From contig JBDSXV010000140.1 in the NCBI GenBank assembly GCA_039926025.1, positions 1 to 13,020 of the forward strand: DNA of 13,020 nt. Reading direction: 5' to 3'. Of the stretch, positions 6,802 through 13,020 are shown piece after piece. Source of the stretch: Dokdonella_A sp039926025 (GTDB lineage: Bacteria > Pseudomonadota > Gammaproteobacteria > Xanthomonadales > Rhodanobacteraceae). The notes under the pieces were generated by a model, which ran no database searches, was not told the origin of the DNA, and saw only the letters and a program-made list of their open reading frames with translations. Both the position numbers and the translations under genes were made by a program. Each line of letters begins with the position of its first letter. The stretch's first letter is position 1.

Positions 6802-6878
6802 TGGTAGCGGGGGCAGGATTTGAACCTGCGACCTTCGGGTTATGAGCCCGACGAGCTGCCAGACTGCTCCACCCCGCA
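6802..6878 (-). tRNA. metY: Initiator tRNA-fMet (anticodon CAU)
   Basis: The 77-nt cloverleaf is complete, with encoded CCA. It is an initiator rather than an elongator tRNA-Met. The first base pair is broken (T1 against T72, ahead of six pairs GCGGGG/CCCCGC). The anticodon stem carries the three GC pairs of initiators (TCGGG-CTCATAA-CCCGA). The D stem GAGC/GCTC has the purine 11-pyrimidine 24 pair. The T arm is GCAGG-TTCAAAT-CCTGC. Initiators I know best, such as E. coli metY, have C1-A72, so the T-T mismatch is a variant that still leaves the end unpaired, as needed for formylation. In E. coli metY likewise lies just upstream of rimP-nusA-infB; the symbol is used by synteny. Here it has its own promoter and terminator. 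Confidence 0.97.
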
Positions 6879-6889
6879 CCGAGCCGCAG

Positions 6890-6918
6890 ATTGTAGCGGC
6901 ATCGTTGCGATCAGGCAA
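6890..6918 (-). promoter_or_regulatory. Sigma70-type promoter of tRNA-fMet
   Basis: On the minus strand TTGCCT (6918-6913), a 17-nt spacer and TACAAT (6895-6890) make a good sigma70 promoter. The GC-rich discriminator CTGCGGCTCGG is typical of stable-RNA promoters. The start is expected near 6883, only about 5 nt before the mature tRNA end. The -35 box sits 14 nt after the nuoN stop codon. The start region is identical over 14 nt to that of the rimP-operon promoter. Confidence 0.85.
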
Positions 6919-6931
6919 TAGAGCAAGGCGC

Positions 6932-8407
6932 CTACTTCGCGATATCCACCACCGACAACGCACGATTGCACCAATCCAGCAGCGGTCCCCACGCGACTCC
7001 GAGAAAGAGCAGTGCAAGGCCGTTGACTGACAGCACCCAACGGAACGAGCGATCCGGCGGCAATGCAAGCGGCGTGTCGTCCTGCGGCGCATCGAAATAC
7101 ATGACCTTGACCACGCGCAGGTAGTAGTAGAGGCCGACGATCGCAAACACGACGGCGACGATCGCGAGCCACATCTGGCCGGCGTCGATGACCGATTTCA
7201 GCACCATGAGTTTGGCGAAGAAGCCGAATAGCGGTGGCACCCCGGCGAGCGAGAACATGGCGATCGCCATGACCCCGGCGTACCACGGGTTACGCTGGTT
7301 GAGACCCTTGAAGTCGTCGATTTCCTCGGCTTCGAAGCCGGCGCGCGCGAGCAGCATGATCATGCCGAATGCGACGGCGGCCATCAGCGAGTAGCTGATC
7401 ATGTAGAACATGGCGGCGGCATAGCCGGCGCTGCTGCCGTTGACGAACCCGAGCAGCATAAAGCCGATATGCGAAATCGTCGAATAAGCCAGCATGCGCT
7501 TCAGGTTGGTCTGCGCAATCGCGAAGATGTTACCTACGGCCAGTGACAACACCGCGAGCACGCTCAGCATCAGCGTCCAGTGCGCATGCATGCCGCCCAT
7601 CGCGCCATCGAGCAAACGCCAGGTCATGCCGAATGCAGCGAGCTTCGAGGCCGAACCGATGAACAGTGTGACCGCTGTCGGCGCGCCCTGGTACACGTCC
7701 GGCAGCCACATGTGGAAAGGCGCGGCACCGAGTTTGAATGCAACGCCGACCACGAGGAACACAAGGCCGAATACGAGCAGCGTGCGGTGCGGACTGGAGC
7801 CTGCGAAATCCGCCACGGCATGGATCTTCGCAAGATCGAGCGTGCCGGTGGCGCCGTAGATCATCGACATGCCGTACAGCAACAGACCCGATGCGAGCGC
7901 GCCGAGCACGAAATATTTGATCGCCGCCTCGCTCGATACCGACGAGTCGCGATTCAGTGCGACCAGTGCGTACGAACTCAGGGTCAGCAACTCGAGACCG
8001 AGGTAGATCGTGACGAGGTTGCCGGCGGAAACCAGCAGCATCATGCCGAGTGTCGCAAACAGCAGCAGCAGATAAAACTCACCGACGAACAGCTTGCGCT
8101 CGCGCAGGTAGCCGCGGCTGTACAGGAACACCAGACCCGTGGTCAGCAGCACGAATACCTTGAGCACGGTGGCTACGCCATCGCGCAGGAACATGCCGTT
8201 GAATGCGGAAATGCCCTGCCCGTCCGCAGGAGCAGAGCAGCAGACGAGCCAGCCGGTAACGGCAACGGCAACGAGCGACAGCCAGTGCGTGATGTCCCGT
8301 TGCGTCGGCTTGATGAAAAGATCGATCAGCAGGATCGCGCAGGTTGCGCCAAGCAGGAACAGCTCGGGCAGGATCGTCCAGAGATCATTGATATTGAATG
8401 CAGTCAT
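6932..8407 (-). CDS. nuoN: NADH-quinone oxidoreductase subunit N
   Basis: NuoN is one of the three antiporter-like, proton-translocating subunits in the inner-membrane arm of complex I. It is the one nearest the small subunits A, H, J and K. The 491 residues form about 14 hydrophobic segments. Family residues are visible: Glu138 in LGLELLTLSSY; Lys225 in VAFKLGAAPFHMWLPDVYQG on the broken helix; Lys255 in IGSASKLAAF; the NLKRMLAYSTISHIGF segment near 301-316; and GVPPLFGFFAKL near the end. These match the Glu-Lys pairs and central Lys chain of E. coli NuoN. Start ATG at 8407 is 7 nt after the nuoM stop, with AGGG inside the nuoM end. It is the last gene of the nuo operon; the tRNA-fMet promoter follows at once and no separate nuo terminator is visible. 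Confidence 0.98.
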   Translation of the reverse strand: MTAFNINDLWTILPELFLLGATCAILLIDLFIKPTQRDITHWLSLVAVAVTGWLVCCSAPADGQGISAFNGMFLRDGVATVLKVFVLLTTGLVFLYSRGYLRERKLFVGEFYLLLLFATLGMMLLVSAGNLVTIYLGLELLTLSSYALVALNRDSSVSSEAAIKYFVLGALASGLLLYGMSMIYGATGTLDLAKIHAVADFAGSSPHRTLLVFGLVFLVVGVAFKLGAAPFHMWLPDVYQGAPTAVTLFIGSASKLAAFGMTWRLLDGAMGGMHAHWTLMLSVLAVLSLAVGNIFAIAQTNLKRMLAYSTISHIGFMLLGFVNGSSAGYAAAMFYMISYSLMAAVAFGMIMLLARAGFEAEEIDDFKGLNQRNPWYAGVMAIAMFSLAGVPPLFGFFAKLMVLKSVIDAGQMWLAIVAVVFAIVGLYYYLRVVKVMYFDAPQDDTPLALPPDRSFRWVLSVNGLALLFLGVAWGPLLDWCNRALSVVDIAK

Positions 8408-8414
8408 GGGTGAC

Positions 8415-9923
8415 TCAGGCCCTGGCCATGCCGAGCTGCTGCACCAGTTGCAGCACCGCGGGTTCCATCAGATCGGTCAACGGCTTCGGATAGACGCCGA
8501 CGGCAAGCACGCCAATCGCAAACGCGCCGAGCACGATCCATTCGCGTGCATCGAGATCCTGCATCTTGGCGACCTTGTCGTTGCCGACTTCGCCGAAGAT
8601 CACGCGCTTGACCAGCCACAAGGTGTAGGCCGCGCCGATGATCAGGGTAAACGCGGCGACCGCAGCGATCAGCGGGCTGTCCTGGAACGCAGCCAGTATC
8701 ACCATGAATTCGCCAACGAAACCGCTGGTGCCGGGCAAGCCACAATTGGCCATCGCAAAGAACACGGCGAACGCAGCGAACCATGGCATGACATTGGCGA
8801 CACCGCCGTAATCCTTGATCATGCGCGTATGCAGGCGGTCGTACAGCACGCCGATGCACGAGAACATCGCGCCGGAAATGAAACCGTGCGAAATCATCTG
8901 CACCATTGCGCCCTGCAGTCCGAGGCGCGCGCCGAGCGGATTGACGTTCGCGCGCACCAGCGCCAGCGAGATGAAGATACCCAGCGTGACGAAACCCATA
9001 TGCGCGATCGACGAATACGCGATCAGCTTCTTCATGTCTTCCTGCACCAGCGCCACGTAGCCGATGTAGACAATCGCGATCAGCGACATCGCGATGACGA
9101 CCCAGGCGTATTCCTGCGACGCGTCGGGCGTGATCGGTAGCGAGAAACGGATGAAGCCGTAGCCGCCGACCTTCAGCATGATCGCGGCCAGGATCACCGA
9201 GCCACCGGTCGGCGCTTCGACGTGCGCGTCCGGCAACCACGTATGCACCGGCCACATCGGCACCTTGATCGCGAACGCGATCAAAAATGCGAAAAACAAC
9301 CAGGCCTGTTCCTTCGCGCTCAGGCTCGCGTGCGAGAACGCCGCCAGTGAAAACTCGCCGGTCTTCATGTGCAGGTAGATCAGCCCGACCAGCATGAAGA
9401 TCGAGCCGAGGAAGGTGTAGATGAAGAACTTCAATGTCGCGTAGACGCGCCGCGGGCCGCCCCAGATGCCGATGATGATGAACATCGGAATCAGCATGCC
9501 TTCGAAGAACACGTAGAACAGCAGCGCATCGGTGGCCGCGAAGACGCCGATCAACAGGCCTTCCAGCACAAGCATTGCCGCCATGTACTGCGACACGCGC
9601 TTGTCGATGGGACCCCACGAACCAATGATGACCAGCACGCTGGTGAATGCAGTGAGTACGATCAGCGCGATGGAAATGCCGTCGACACCGAGCGCGTAGT
9701 TCGCCTTGAGCGCGCCAATCCACGCGATGTTTTCGACGAACTGCATGCCAGGTACGGATGGCAGATAGCCAGTCCACAGCGGAATCGAGCAGACGAAGGT
9801 AGCGATCGCAACCAGCACCGAAAGCCAGCGCGCGACGCCCGGCTGGCGTCCGAACGCGAGCACGGCGATCGCGCCGAGGATCGGCAGCCAGATCAGGAGA
9901 CTAAGGAGATGCGAAACGGGCAT
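8415..9923 (-). CDS. nuoM: NADH-quinone oxidoreductase subunit M
   Basis: NuoM is the middle of the three antiporter-like proton-pumping subunits of complex I. The product has 502 residues and about 14 membrane helices. Visible key residues include Glu141 in YVFFEGMLIPMF, Lys220 in FAIKVPMWPVHTWLPDAH, Lys251 in IMLKVGGYGF, the LVQEDMKKLIAYSSIAHMGF segment around 290-311, and GLPGTSGFVGEF in the C-terminal half. I chose ATG 9923 rather than the longer in-frame ATG at 9986. It gives the family N-terminus MPVSHLLSLLIWLP, lies 22 nt after the nuoL stop, and has AGGGA upstream, while the longer form would add a polar, non-conserved stretch overlapping nuoL. It is translated between nuoL and nuoN in one operon. 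Confidence 0.98.
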   Translation of the reverse strand: MPVSHLLSLLIWLPILGAIAVLAFGRQPGVARWLSVLVAIATFVCSIPLWTGYLPSVPGMQFVENIAWIGALKANYALGVDGISIALIVLTAFTSVLVIIGSWGPIDKRVSQYMAAMLVLEGLLIGVFAATDALLFYVFFEGMLIPMFIIIGIWGGPRRVYATLKFFIYTFLGSIFMLVGLIYLHMKTGEFSLAAFSHASLSAKEQAWLFFAFLIAFAIKVPMWPVHTWLPDAHVEAPTGGSVILAAIMLKVGGYGFIRFSLPITPDASQEYAWVVIAMSLIAIVYIGYVALVQEDMKKLIAYSSIAHMGFVTLGIFISLALVRANVNPLGARLGLQGAMVQMISHGFISGAMFSCIGVLYDRLHTRMIKDYGGVANVMPWFAAFAVFFAMANCGLPGTSGFVGEFMVILAAFQDSPLIAAVAAFTLIIGAAYTLWLVKRVIFGEVGNDKVAKMQDLDAREWIVLGAFAIGVLAVGVYPKPLTDLMEPAVLQLVQQLGMARA

Positions 9924-9945
9924 GGTCGTGTTCAGTCCCTGTCGA

Positions 9946-11991
9946 TCAGAGCGCCGCGTGGGTGACGATCCACCACACACCGCCAAGCAATGCGATCAAA
10001 CCCAGAATCATCGCGAAGGCGTAGTGGTAGAGATATCCGGATTGCAACCAACGCACGGTTGCCGCAGTGCGCGCGACCAGGGCCGCCGCGCCATCGATCG
10101 CGATGCCATCAATGACGCCGACATCGCCGCCCTTCCAGAGGACGCGACCGAATGCAATGCCACCGCGTGCGAAGACGGCCTGATACAGCTCGTCGATCCA
10201 GTATTTGTTCGCAAGCACGTTGTAGAGCGGACGCAGGCTGTTCTTCGCCTTGCCAGCGATAGCGGGGTTGAGTAGCCAGATATAGGTCGCGACAAGGAAG
10301 CCCGCGAACGCAATCCAGAACGGCCATTGCGCGAAGCCGTGCAGGACCATTGCCAGCGGACCGTGGAATTCATGGCCGATTTCACCGAGCACATCATTCG
10401 CTTCTTCAACGTGGATCGCCTTCCCGAACCAGCCGCCAAACAACATCGGGCCGATCGTCGTCCAGCCGATCACGACGGAAGGAATCGCCAGCAACACCAG
10501 AGGCAAGGTGATCACCCAGGGCGATTCGTGCGGCGCATGCGCCAGATGACCCGGTTCGTGATGATCGTGGCCGTGATCGTCATGACCATGGCCGTGATGA
10601 TCGTCGACGACGAAGCGCTCCTTGCCGTGGAAGGTCATGTAGAGCAGGCGGAAGCTGTACAGCGCAGTCACGAACACGCCAGCCATGACGCAGAAGTAGG
10701 CGTAGCCGGCACCGGCACGATGCGATTCGCCGACCGCTTCGATGATCGCATCCTTGGAGAAGAAGCCGGCGAAACCCGGTGCACCAGCGAGCGCGAGCGA
10801 ACCCAGCCACATGGTGATCCACGTGATCGGCATGTATTTCTTCAGGCCGCCCATATAGCGCATGTCCTGCTCGTGATGCATCGCCACGATCACGGAACCT
10901 GCGCCAAGGAAGAGGAGAGCTTTGAAAAAAGCGTGCGTCATCAGGTGGTAGACGCCACCAGCGTAAGCCGATACGCCGAGCGCGACCGTCATGTAGCCGA
11001 GCTGCGACAGCGTCGAATAAGCGACGACGCGCTTGATGTCGTTCTGCACGATGCCGATCAACCCGGTGAACAGAGCCGTCGTCGCGCCGATGACAAGCAC
11101 GAACGAGAGCGCGGTCTCACTGAGCTCGAACAGCGGTGACATGCGCGCGACCATGAAGATGCCGGCCGTGACCATCGTCGCCGCATGGATCAGCGCAGAG
11201 ATCGGGGTCGGGCCTTCCATCGAGTCGGGCAACCACACGTGCAGCGGCACTTGCGCCGACTTTCCCATCGCGCCGATGAACAGGCAAATGCAGATCAGGG
11301 TGGCCACATGCCAGGGATGACCTGCAAAGATCTCGACCGTCTTTGCACCAGCCACGCCGCTGTCAAGTGCAGCGCTGAACACCTGACCGTAGTCGAGCGA
11401 ACCGAACCAGAACAGCACGCCGGCAATGCCGAGCAGAAAACCGAAATCGCCGACCCGATTGACCAGGAAAGCTTTCATGTTGGCGAAGATCGCGCTCGGG
11501 CGCTTGAACCAGAAACCGATCAGCAGGTACGAGACGAGACCGACCGCTTCCCAGCCGAAGAACAACTGCAGGAAATTGTTGCTCATGACGAGCATCAGCA
11601 TCGAGAATGTGAACAACGCGATGTAGCTGAAGAAGCGCGAGAAACCGTCGTCTTCGGCCATGTAGCCGATCGTATAGACATGCACCATCAGCGAAACGAA
11701 GGTCACCACGACCATCATCATCGCGGTCAGGCGATCGACCAGAAAGCCGACGTGCGCACCGAGGCTGCCGACCTGGAACCAGGTGTAGAGGTCCTTGTTG
11801 AAGACTTCCGCGCCACCCCAGACCAGTTGGTAAAGAACGTCGAATGACAGCGCGCACGACAGCGCGACACCGGCGATCGTGATACCGGCTGAGCCGACCC
11901 GACCGATCCGGTTACGGAACAGCCCGGCGACGATCGCGCCAAACAGCGGAGCGAGGACGATGAGCAGGAGAAGGGATTGCGAGAGCTGCAT
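9946..11991 (-). CDS. nuoL: NADH-quinone oxidoreductase subunit L
   Basis: NuoL is the distal antiporter-like proton-pumping subunit of complex I. Its long lateral helix runs along the membrane arm and clamps NuoM and NuoN. The 681-residue product is longer than E. coli NuoL (613). Visible features are Glu148 in FFGWEAVGLVSYLLIGFW, Lys244 in GAMGKSAQVPLHVWLPDSMEGPTP, His269 in ALIHAATMVTAG, the DIKRVVAYSTLSQLGYM segment near 318-334, HLMTHAFFKALLFLGAGS (349-366), and GFAGFFSKDAI near 406-416. A hydrophilic loop at about 455-490 carries 11 His between residues 465 and 488, with many Asp and Gly. The C-terminal part (about 560-681) holds the lateral helix and last membrane helix. ATG 11991 begins 3 nt after the nuoK stop. 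Confidence 0.98.
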   Translation of the reverse strand: MQLSQSLLLLIVLAPLFGAIVAGLFRNRIGRVGSAGITIAGVALSCALSFDVLYQLVWGGAEVFNKDLYTWFQVGSLGAHVGFLVDRLTAMMMVVVTFVSLMVHVYTIGYMAEDDGFSRFFSYIALFTFSMLMLVMSNNFLQLFFGWEAVGLVSYLLIGFWFKRPSAIFANMKAFLVNRVGDFGFLLGIAGVLFWFGSLDYGQVFSAALDSGVAGAKTVEIFAGHPWHVATLICICLFIGAMGKSAQVPLHVWLPDSMEGPTPISALIHAATMVTAGIFMVARMSPLFELSETALSFVLVIGATTALFTGLIGIVQNDIKRVVAYSTLSQLGYMTVALGVSAYAGGVYHLMTHAFFKALLFLGAGSVIVAMHHEQDMRYMGGLKKYMPITWITMWLGSLALAGAPGFAGFFSKDAIIEAVGESHRAGAGYAYFCVMAGVFVTALYSFRLLYMTFHGKERFVVDDHHGHGHDDHGHDHHEPGHLAHAPHESPWVITLPLVLLAIPSVVIGWTTIGPMLFGGWFGKAIHVEEANDVLGEIGHEFHGPLAMVLHGFAQWPFWIAFAGFLVATYIWLLNPAIAGKAKNSLRPLYNVLANKYWIDELYQAVFARGGIAFGRVLWKGGDVGVIDGIAIDGAAALVARTAATVRWLQSGYLYHYAFAMILGLIALLGGVWWIVTHAAL

Positions 11992-11994
11992 CGG

Positions 11995-12300
11995 TTAGCC
12001 CTTCAAACTGTCGATTTCGGTGACGTTGATCGTGGCGCGGTTGCGGAACAACACGACCAGGATCGCGAGGCCGATCGCGGATTCGGCCGCGGCGACCGTG
12101 AGGATGAAGAATACGAACACCTGACCGCCGGGATCGCCGAGGTAGCGTGAAAACGCGATGAAATTCGTGTTCACCGCGAGCAGCATCAACTCGATCGCCA
12201 TCAGCAAGGTGATCACGTTCTTGCGGTTGATGAAGATGCCGGCGACCGCGACGCAGAACAAAATCGCGCCAAGGGTCAGGAAGTGGGCAAGCGTGATCAT
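11995..12300 (-). CDS. nuoK: NADH-quinone oxidoreductase subunit K
   Basis: NuoK is a small membrane subunit of complex I with three helices (MrpC-like), next to NuoJ and NuoN in the proton path. The 101-residue product is of standard length. The two conserved membrane glutamates are present: Glu37 in LLMAIELMLLAVN and Glu73 in TVAAAESAIGLAI, corresponding to Glu36 and Glu72 of E. coli. The start codon overlaps the nuoJ stop codon as ATGA, which points to translational coupling. The stop lies 3 nt before nuoL. Confidence 0.98.
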   Translation of the reverse strand: MITLAHFLTLGAILFCVAVAGIFINRKNVITLLMAIELMLLAVNTNFIAFSRYLGDPGGQVFVFFILTVAAAESAIGLAILVVLFRNRATINVTEIDSLKG

Positions 12301-12926
12301 GGTGTCGGCGACTCCGGCTTCGTGACGACGGGTTTTTCCGAGGCCATCTTTACGATGCGGACGCGATCCCGCGCCTGCACCTCTACTTGGCGTGCCGGGT
12401 TCTGCGTCTTGGTGCCGGTGCGATGGCGCAATGTCAGCGGAATCGCAGCGACGATCGCTACCGTCAGGATCAACGCGGCAACCTCGAACGGCAGCATGTA
12501 TTGGGTAAACAACGCGTTCGCGAGCCAGGTCGTGTTCGACATGCCGGCAGCTGCGGCAGGCTCCGCAGGCGCTGCGACTTGCATCGCGCGTACGCCGATC
12601 AAGCCCAGCATTTCCACGAGCATGATGACCGCGACGATCAGGCCCACCGGCAGCGCGCGGACGAAGCCCTCACGCAACGGATCGAGATCGAGATCGAGCA
12701 TCATCACGACGAACAGGAACAGCACCATCACCGCGCCGACGTAGACCAGCACAAGCGCAATGGCGAGAAATTCCGCGTCCGCAAGGAGCCACACACAGGC
12801 GGTCGAGAAAAACGTGAGTACGAGGCTCAGCGCCGCGTGAACGGGGCTGCGCACCGAGATAACGGCGAGTGCCGCGCCGACCGTGATGGCGGCGAAGGCG
12901 TAGAAGCAGATCAGTTGGAAACTCAT
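12297..12926 (-). CDS. nuoJ: NADH-quinone oxidoreductase subunit J
   Basis: NuoJ is a five-helix membrane subunit of complex I (ND6 equivalent). Its third helix changes shape during coupling of quinone reduction to proton pumping. The 209 residues include that helix with the family segment LVLVYVGAVMVLFLFVVMML (Tyr62) and the following acidic DLDLDPLREG. After the fifth helix (about residues 150-168) there is a hydrophilic tail of about 40 residues, rich in Lys, Arg, Val and Pro, longer than in E. coli NuoJ (184 residues). Start ATG 12926 has GGAG about 10 nt upstream. It overlaps nuoK by 4 nt. The genes before it (nuoA-I) should lie beyond the right edge of the window. Confidence 0.97.
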   Translation of the reverse strand: MSFQLICFYAFAAITVGAALAVISVRSPVHAALSLVLTFFSTACVWLLADAEFLAIALVLVYVGAVMVLFLFVVMMLDLDLDPLREGFVRALPVGLIVAVIMLVEMLGLIGVRAMQVAAPAEPAAAAGMSNTTWLANALFTQYMLPFEVAALILTVAIVAAIPLTLRHRTGTKTQNPARQVEVQARDRVRIVKMASEKPVVTKPESPTP

Positions 12927-12977
12927 GTTGCCGTTGCTCCAATCACCACGGTCGCGTTGTGTGCGCCAGCTCTTGCA

Positions 12978-12999
12978 GGAGCGGCTTCAGCCGCGATGC
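12978..12999. repeat. REP-like palindrome upstream of nuoJ
   Basis: The 22 nt are the exact inverted copy of 28-49. The core is GCGGCT (12981-12986) and AGCCGC (12989-12994), a hairpin with a very short loop. It sits about 50 nt upstream of nuoJ. None of the three minus-strand frames between the window edge and nuoJ reads as the end of NuoI. The spacer is therefore at least 94 nt, long for a nuoI-nuoJ junction. Confidence 0.75.
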
Positions 13000-13020
13000 T
13001 GCACATGATTGAAAGCATCG

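Noticed and set aside
7580..9140. Plus-strand frames of 277 and 333 codons opposite nuoN and nuoM
   Set aside because: They mirror the codon pattern of well-conserved membrane proteins; the products are Gln/Arg/His-rich, with no recognised family.
8404..9777. 457-codon minus-strand frame overlapping nuoM
   Set aside because: It is an out-of-frame reading of nuoM, Arg/Asp/His-rich, while the nuoM frame matches the family throughout.
10327..11847. Plus-strand frames of 270 and 220 codons opposite nuoL
   Set aside because: Antisense shadows of nuoL; the complementary strand of a hydrophobic-codon gene gives such polar frames.

Overview
This 13 kb window is a stretch of core chromosome from a moderately GC-rich gammaproteobacterium, most likely of the order Lysobacterales (Xanthomonadales), perhaps Rhodanobacteraceae. 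The family assignment is inference. It rests on the gene order (end of the nuo operon, initiator tRNA, rimP-nusA-infB-rbfA), on the REP-like intergenic palindromes (GGAGCGGCTTCAGCCGCGA type), and on a GGGAATAGGGAAT-type spacer repeat, all of which I recall as common in that order. Almost everything is transcribed on the minus strand, so the genes read from right to left.

Right half (12926 to 6932): the distal end of the respiratory complex I operon, nuoJ-nuoK-nuoL-nuoM-nuoN. The genes overlap or sit 3-22 nt apart and encode the five membrane-arm subunits in this window that form the proton-pumping part of NADH:ubiquinone oxidoreductase. A REP-like palindrome lies just upstream of nuoJ, before the nuoI gene expected beyond the window edge.

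Middle (6918 to 5551): immediately after nuoN comes a complete tRNA-fMet gene (metY equivalent) with a clear sigma70-type promoter and a strong intrinsic terminator. Next is a single plus-strand gene for a small, cysteine-rich exported protein of unknown function. After it, on the minus strand again, is a second sigma70-type promoter that shares a 14-nt start-region sequence with the tRNA promoter. It drives a leader of about 260 nt containing two tandem intrinsic terminators before rimP.

Left half (5550 to 119): rimP, nusA, infB and rbfA, the translation and transcription-factor operon that in E. coli continues from metY. RimP and RbfA mature the 30S subunit, IF2 places fMet-tRNA (the product of the neighbouring tRNA gene) in the ribosome, and NusA controls pausing, termination and antitermination. 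The spacers hold hairpins (nusA-infB), a palindromic element of about 118 bp (infB-rbfA), and a tandem REP-like array downstream of rbfA.

There is no phage, CRISPR, IS element or defence system here. The points most worth a second look are the promoter plus double-terminator leader before rimP-nusA-infB (a candidate attenuator), the twin promoter start regions, and the opposite-strand secreted-protein gene that splits the ancestral metY-rimP unit.
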